Source: M55B167 sp964406095
Lineage (GTDB): Bacteria; Verrucomicrobiota; Kiritimatiellia; RFP12; UBA1067
Direction of reading: 5' to 3'
Length of the DNA: 8,396 nt
Assembly (NCBI GenBank): GCA_964406095.1
Contig: CAYOQJ010000020.1
Coordinates: 1 to 8,396 of the forward strand
Under the pieces are notes generated by a model that was not told where the DNA came from, searched no databases, and was given only the letters and a program-made list of their open reading frames with translations. This document shows, piece after piece, positions 6,430 to 8,396 of this stretch; the first letter of the stretch is position 1, and the number at the start of each line of letters is the position of its first letter. The position numbers were made by a program, and so were the translations under genes.

Positions 6430-6550
6430 AGCATGAAGAAGAGATTAACACGGAGACACGGTGACACTGAGGGGTTGGAGAGTTGGAGGGAGATTAGGAA
6501 GCTTGAGAGGGTTAACTCTTCACTCTTTAATCTTCTCTGTGGTCAAGGTT
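6430..6550. repeat. Intergenic element with inverted, repeat-like ends
   Basis: After the aldolase stop, the DNA is low in coding signal and purine-rich (ACACGGAGACACGG at 6448-6461, then GAG-rich to 6510). GAGATTAA near 6441-6448 is mirrored by TTTAATCTTCTC at 6526-6537, so the two ends are approximately complementary. A GTTAAC palindrome lies at 6511-6516. The segment resembles the ACGGAGACACGG / CTCTGTGG intergenic repeats I associate with PVC-group genomes (from memory). No intrinsic terminator with a T-run is visible for the upstream operon. Confidence 0.4.
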
Positions 6551-6675
6551 TCGTGCGCAATGTAGTAGTCGCTCTGTGAGCGGCACCCCGTAGGGCGGGT
6601 GACCTCACCGGCCCCACAGAAAGTTTCGCCGATTGGCCGGTGTGATGCGCCGATGCAAGGCGGTGGCCATGAACC
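6551..6675. repeat. REP-like hairpin cluster upstream of the sialidase-like gene
   Basis: A small hairpin CGCTC/GAGCG with loop TGT (6570-6582) is followed by a long one: GGGCGGGTGA (6593-6602) pairs with TCACCGGCCC (6605-6614) with one mismatch and a 2-base loop. A further block, GATTGGCCGGTG (6631-6642), resembles GATGGCCGGTG at 8350-8360. The 15 bases 6590-6604 are identical to 8372-8386, on the far side of the sialidase-like gene. This is the pattern of dispersed extragenic palindromic repeats rather than of a terminator (no T-run). Confidence 0.65.
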
Positions 6676-6709
6676 TCAACTGTAGAATAACACAATGAAA
6701 GAGAGAATA

Positions 6710-8326
6710 ATGAAGAGAAACACAAAATTACTTGCAACACTTCTGCTGGCAATGACCGGCATGAGAGTTTTTGCCGCCGAAACCGCCATCGACCTGCCTC
6801 CCGAAAAGGTTCCCGGTGTGGTAATCAGCCACTACCCCGGACCGGCTGGCCCCTATATCGGTTCGCCCTCAATCGCAATCCTGCCCGACGGCGCCTATGT
6901 CGCATCACACGACCTTTTCGGCGCCGACAGCGGCAATAATGAAAGCGGACAGACCAAAGTTTTCCGTTCCGAGAACCGCGGCAGAACCTGGAAGAAGACC
7001 GCTGATCTCACCGAATCATTCTGGTCCACCCTCTTCGTCCATCGCGGGGAACTCTACCTCATCGGCGCCAGTAAGCGGTTCGGTGATGTGGTCATCCGCC
7101 GCTCCACCGACGGCGGCGTCACGTGGACCGACCCGAAGGATGCCACCACCGGACGCCTGAGTGAAGGCGCTCAATATCACTGCGCCCCCATGCCGGTGAT
7201 GGTGCACAACGGACGCATCTGGCGCGCGATGGAGCAGTGTAATCCCAACAAGGGCTGGGGCGTCAAATTCCGGGCCGGCATGCTCTCGGCGCCGGTGGAT
7301 GCCGACCTCCTGAAGCGCGAAAGCTGGACCTTCAGCAATTTTCTGGCGAGCGACACCGCCTGGGTACATGATACCTTCGGCGGCTGGCTGGAGGGTAACG
7401 CCGTAGTCACGCCGGATGGAAAGATCGTGGATATCCTGCGTGTGGAGACTAGCGGCTATCCGGAGCAGGCCGCAGTGGTTCAGATCAGCGAGGACGGCAA
7501 GCTGGCCTGGTTCGATCCACTCTCAGACTTTATTGATATGCCGGGCGGCGCCAAGAAATTCACTATCCGCTACGATAAGAAAACCGGTCTCTACTGGACC
7601 CTGACCAACGATGTGCCCGAACGCCATCGTAAGCGGAAACCGGGTGGCATCCGCAACACCCTCTCGCTGGCCTGCTCGAAAGATCTCAAAAAATGGGAGG
7701 TTCGCTGCAATGTGCTCTACCATCCCGACACCTTAAAGCATGGTTTCCAGTATGTGGACTGGCAGTTTGACGGCAACGACATGATTGCGGCCTCACGTAC
7801 CGCCTATGACGACGATGCCGGCAATGCCGACAACATGCATGATGCCAACTTCCTGACCTTCCACCGGATAAAGAACTTCCGCGCGCTGACCATGGACGAC
7901 TCGCCGTCCTATTACCAGCTGTCGCCGATGGTCGTCGAAAGCCCTGAACTGAAAGCGACAGGAATCGGCTGGGCACTGATAGATTTCAAGGATCAAGGCA
8001 TCGCCTATGCCAACCGCAACTACAAATGGTTCGAAGTTCCAGAGAAACTGAAGAAGGGATTTAAGTACACACGCACCTCCGGCGGTGTGACATCCGAGGT
8101 CACTGTTGAGGCTAGGACAGATACAACCGTGCGGATGTTTACCGCGCTGAAACAGAAAGAGATGGACCTGAGCGGCTGGATAAAGGTTGACGACCTGAAG
8201 TTCCGTTACAACGATGGCGGCAAGACTCAGATGCAGGTCTATGAACGCAAGTTGAAGAAAGGTGAACAATTGACCTTGCCCGGCGGAAACTGGACCGGCT
8301 GCATGCTGCTGCTGCCAGGTAAGTGA
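6710..8326 (+). CDS. Secreted sialidase-like six-bladed beta-propeller protein (BNR/Asp-box)
   Basis: 538 residues. The signal peptide is MKRNTK plus a hydrophobic stretch ending VFA, with cleavage near residue 22. I prefer ATG 6710 because a purine-rich AGAGAG lies 4-5 bases ahead and it gives a clean signal peptide; the in-frame ATG 6695 has no such site. The propeller spans roughly 35-390. Asp-boxes (S/T-x-D/N-x-G-x-T-W) are at 87-94 (SENRGRTW) and 132-139 (STDGGVTW), with a degenerate one at SKDLKKW (323-329). Conserved-looking stretches are SPSIAILPDGAYVASHDLFG (52-71) and GGWLEGNAVVTPDGKIVDIL (224-243). The sialidase F-R-I-P motif and a full arginine triad are not evident. It is therefore a sialidase-fold exoprotein, perhaps a glycosidase of another specificity. 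A separate beta-rich domain (about 400-538) follows. Its codons end in C far more often than in the aldolase gene, hinting at a different history. Confidence 0.8.
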   Translation: MKRNTKLLATLLLAMTGMRVFAAETAIDLPPEKVPGVVISHYPGPAGPYIGSPSIAILPDGAYVASHDLFGADSGNNESGQTKVFRSENRGRTWKKTADLTESFWSTLFVHRGELYLIGASKRFGDVVIRRSTDGGVTWTDPKDATTGRLSEGAQYHCAPMPVMVHNGRIWRAMEQCNPNKGWGVKFRAGMLSAPVDADLLKRESWTFSNFLASDTAWVHDTFGGWLEGNAVVTPDGKIVDILRVETSGYPEQAAVVQISEDGKLAWFDPLSDFIDMPGGAKKFTIRYDKKTGLYWTLTNDVPERHRKRKPGGIRNTLSLACSKDLKKWEVRCNVLYHPDTLKHGFQYVDWQFDGNDMIAASRTAYDDDAGNADNMHDANFLTFHRIKNFRALTMDDSPSYYQLSPMVVESPELKATGIGWALIDFKDQGIAYANRNYKWFEVPEKLKKGFKYTRTSGGVTSEVTVEARTDTTVRMFTALKQKEMDLSGWIKVDDLKFRYNDGGKTQMQVYERKLKKGEQLTLPGGNWTGCMLLLPGK

Positions 8327-8349
8327 TCCTGCAGATGGCTTTGTCGCAA

Positions 8350-8396
8350 GATGGCCGGTGAGGTTCCGCCTGTAGGGCGGGTGACCCCACCCGCCG
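8350..8396. repeat. REP-like hairpin downstream of the sialidase-like gene (cut by window end)
   Basis: GGCGGGTG (8376-8383) and CACCCGCC (8388-8395) form a perfect 8-bp stem around ACCC. It starts 49 bases after the stop codon at 8326. It shares 15 identical bases (8372-8386) with 6590-6604. GGCCGGTGAGGT (8353-8364) is the exact reverse complement of 6602-6613. The element may help stabilise or end the transcript, but lacks a T-run within the window. Confidence 0.65.

Noticed and set aside
6570..6614. Intrinsic terminator for the LamG-aldolase operon
   Set aside because: Strong hairpins are present but no T-run follows, and they are over 140 bases past the stop; they match the REP-like copy at the window end.
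6683..6688. TAGAAT as -10 box for the sialidase-like gene
   Set aside because: No acceptable -35 hexamer lies 16-18 bases upstream; support is too weak to list as a promoter.
7016..8390. - strand open frames over the sialidase-like gene
   Set aside because: GC-rich shadow frames of a well-supported + strand coding region.
1..8396. CRISPR array, tRNA or rRNA gene, transposase or integrase
   Set aside because: No regularly spaced direct repeats, no cloverleaf-like or ribosomal sequence, and no mobile-element enzyme was recognised in any long frame.

Overview
The window reads as an accessory, glycan-related locus from a Gram-negative-type environmental or gut bacterium. The gene mix suggests the PVC group (Verrucomicrobiota/Kiritimatiellota-like): a secreted triple-LamG protein, a sialidase-fold exoprotein, a cupin/AraC regulator, a DUF4143 ATPase, and hairpin-rich intergenic repeats. 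This placement is inferred from style; there is no marker gene in the window.

Layout. Positions 1-550 are decayed DNA: two small stem-loops (28-79), a 5'-truncated C-terminal fragment on the + strand that looks uroporphyrinogen-decarboxylase-like (about 103-386), and the 3' remnant of an AraC-family gene on the - strand (about 402-536). Next comes an AT-richer + strand gene for a DUF4143-type AAA ATPase (591-1781). Its end overlaps, tail to tail, an intact - strand AraC-family regulator (2627-1752). The 337-base region between that regulator and the next gene (2628-2964) carries candidate divergent promoters and a cluster of palindromes. On the + strand follow a secreted protein with three LamG domains (2965-5481) and, 18 bases later, a DapA/NanA-superfamily aldolase or lyase (5500-6429); these two look like one operon. 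A repeat-rich spacer (6430-6709) leads to a secreted six-bladed-propeller sialidase-like protein (6710-8326). A REP-like hairpin related to the one in the spacer lies just downstream of it and runs into the window end.

How the parts may work together (inference). The AraC regulator probably senses a sugar or sugar-acid ligand and controls the divergent LamG-aldolase operon. The LamG protein could hold or recognise a glycan outside the cytoplasm. The sialidase-like protein could release a terminal sugar, and the cytoplasmic Schiff-base aldolase/lyase could cleave a keto-acid product. Sialic acid is the obvious guess, but neither the sialidase-like protein nor the lyase shows residues that prove it. 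The ATPase looks like a separate transferred element lodged beside the AraC gene. I see no tRNA, rRNA, CRISPR array, transposase or integrase.
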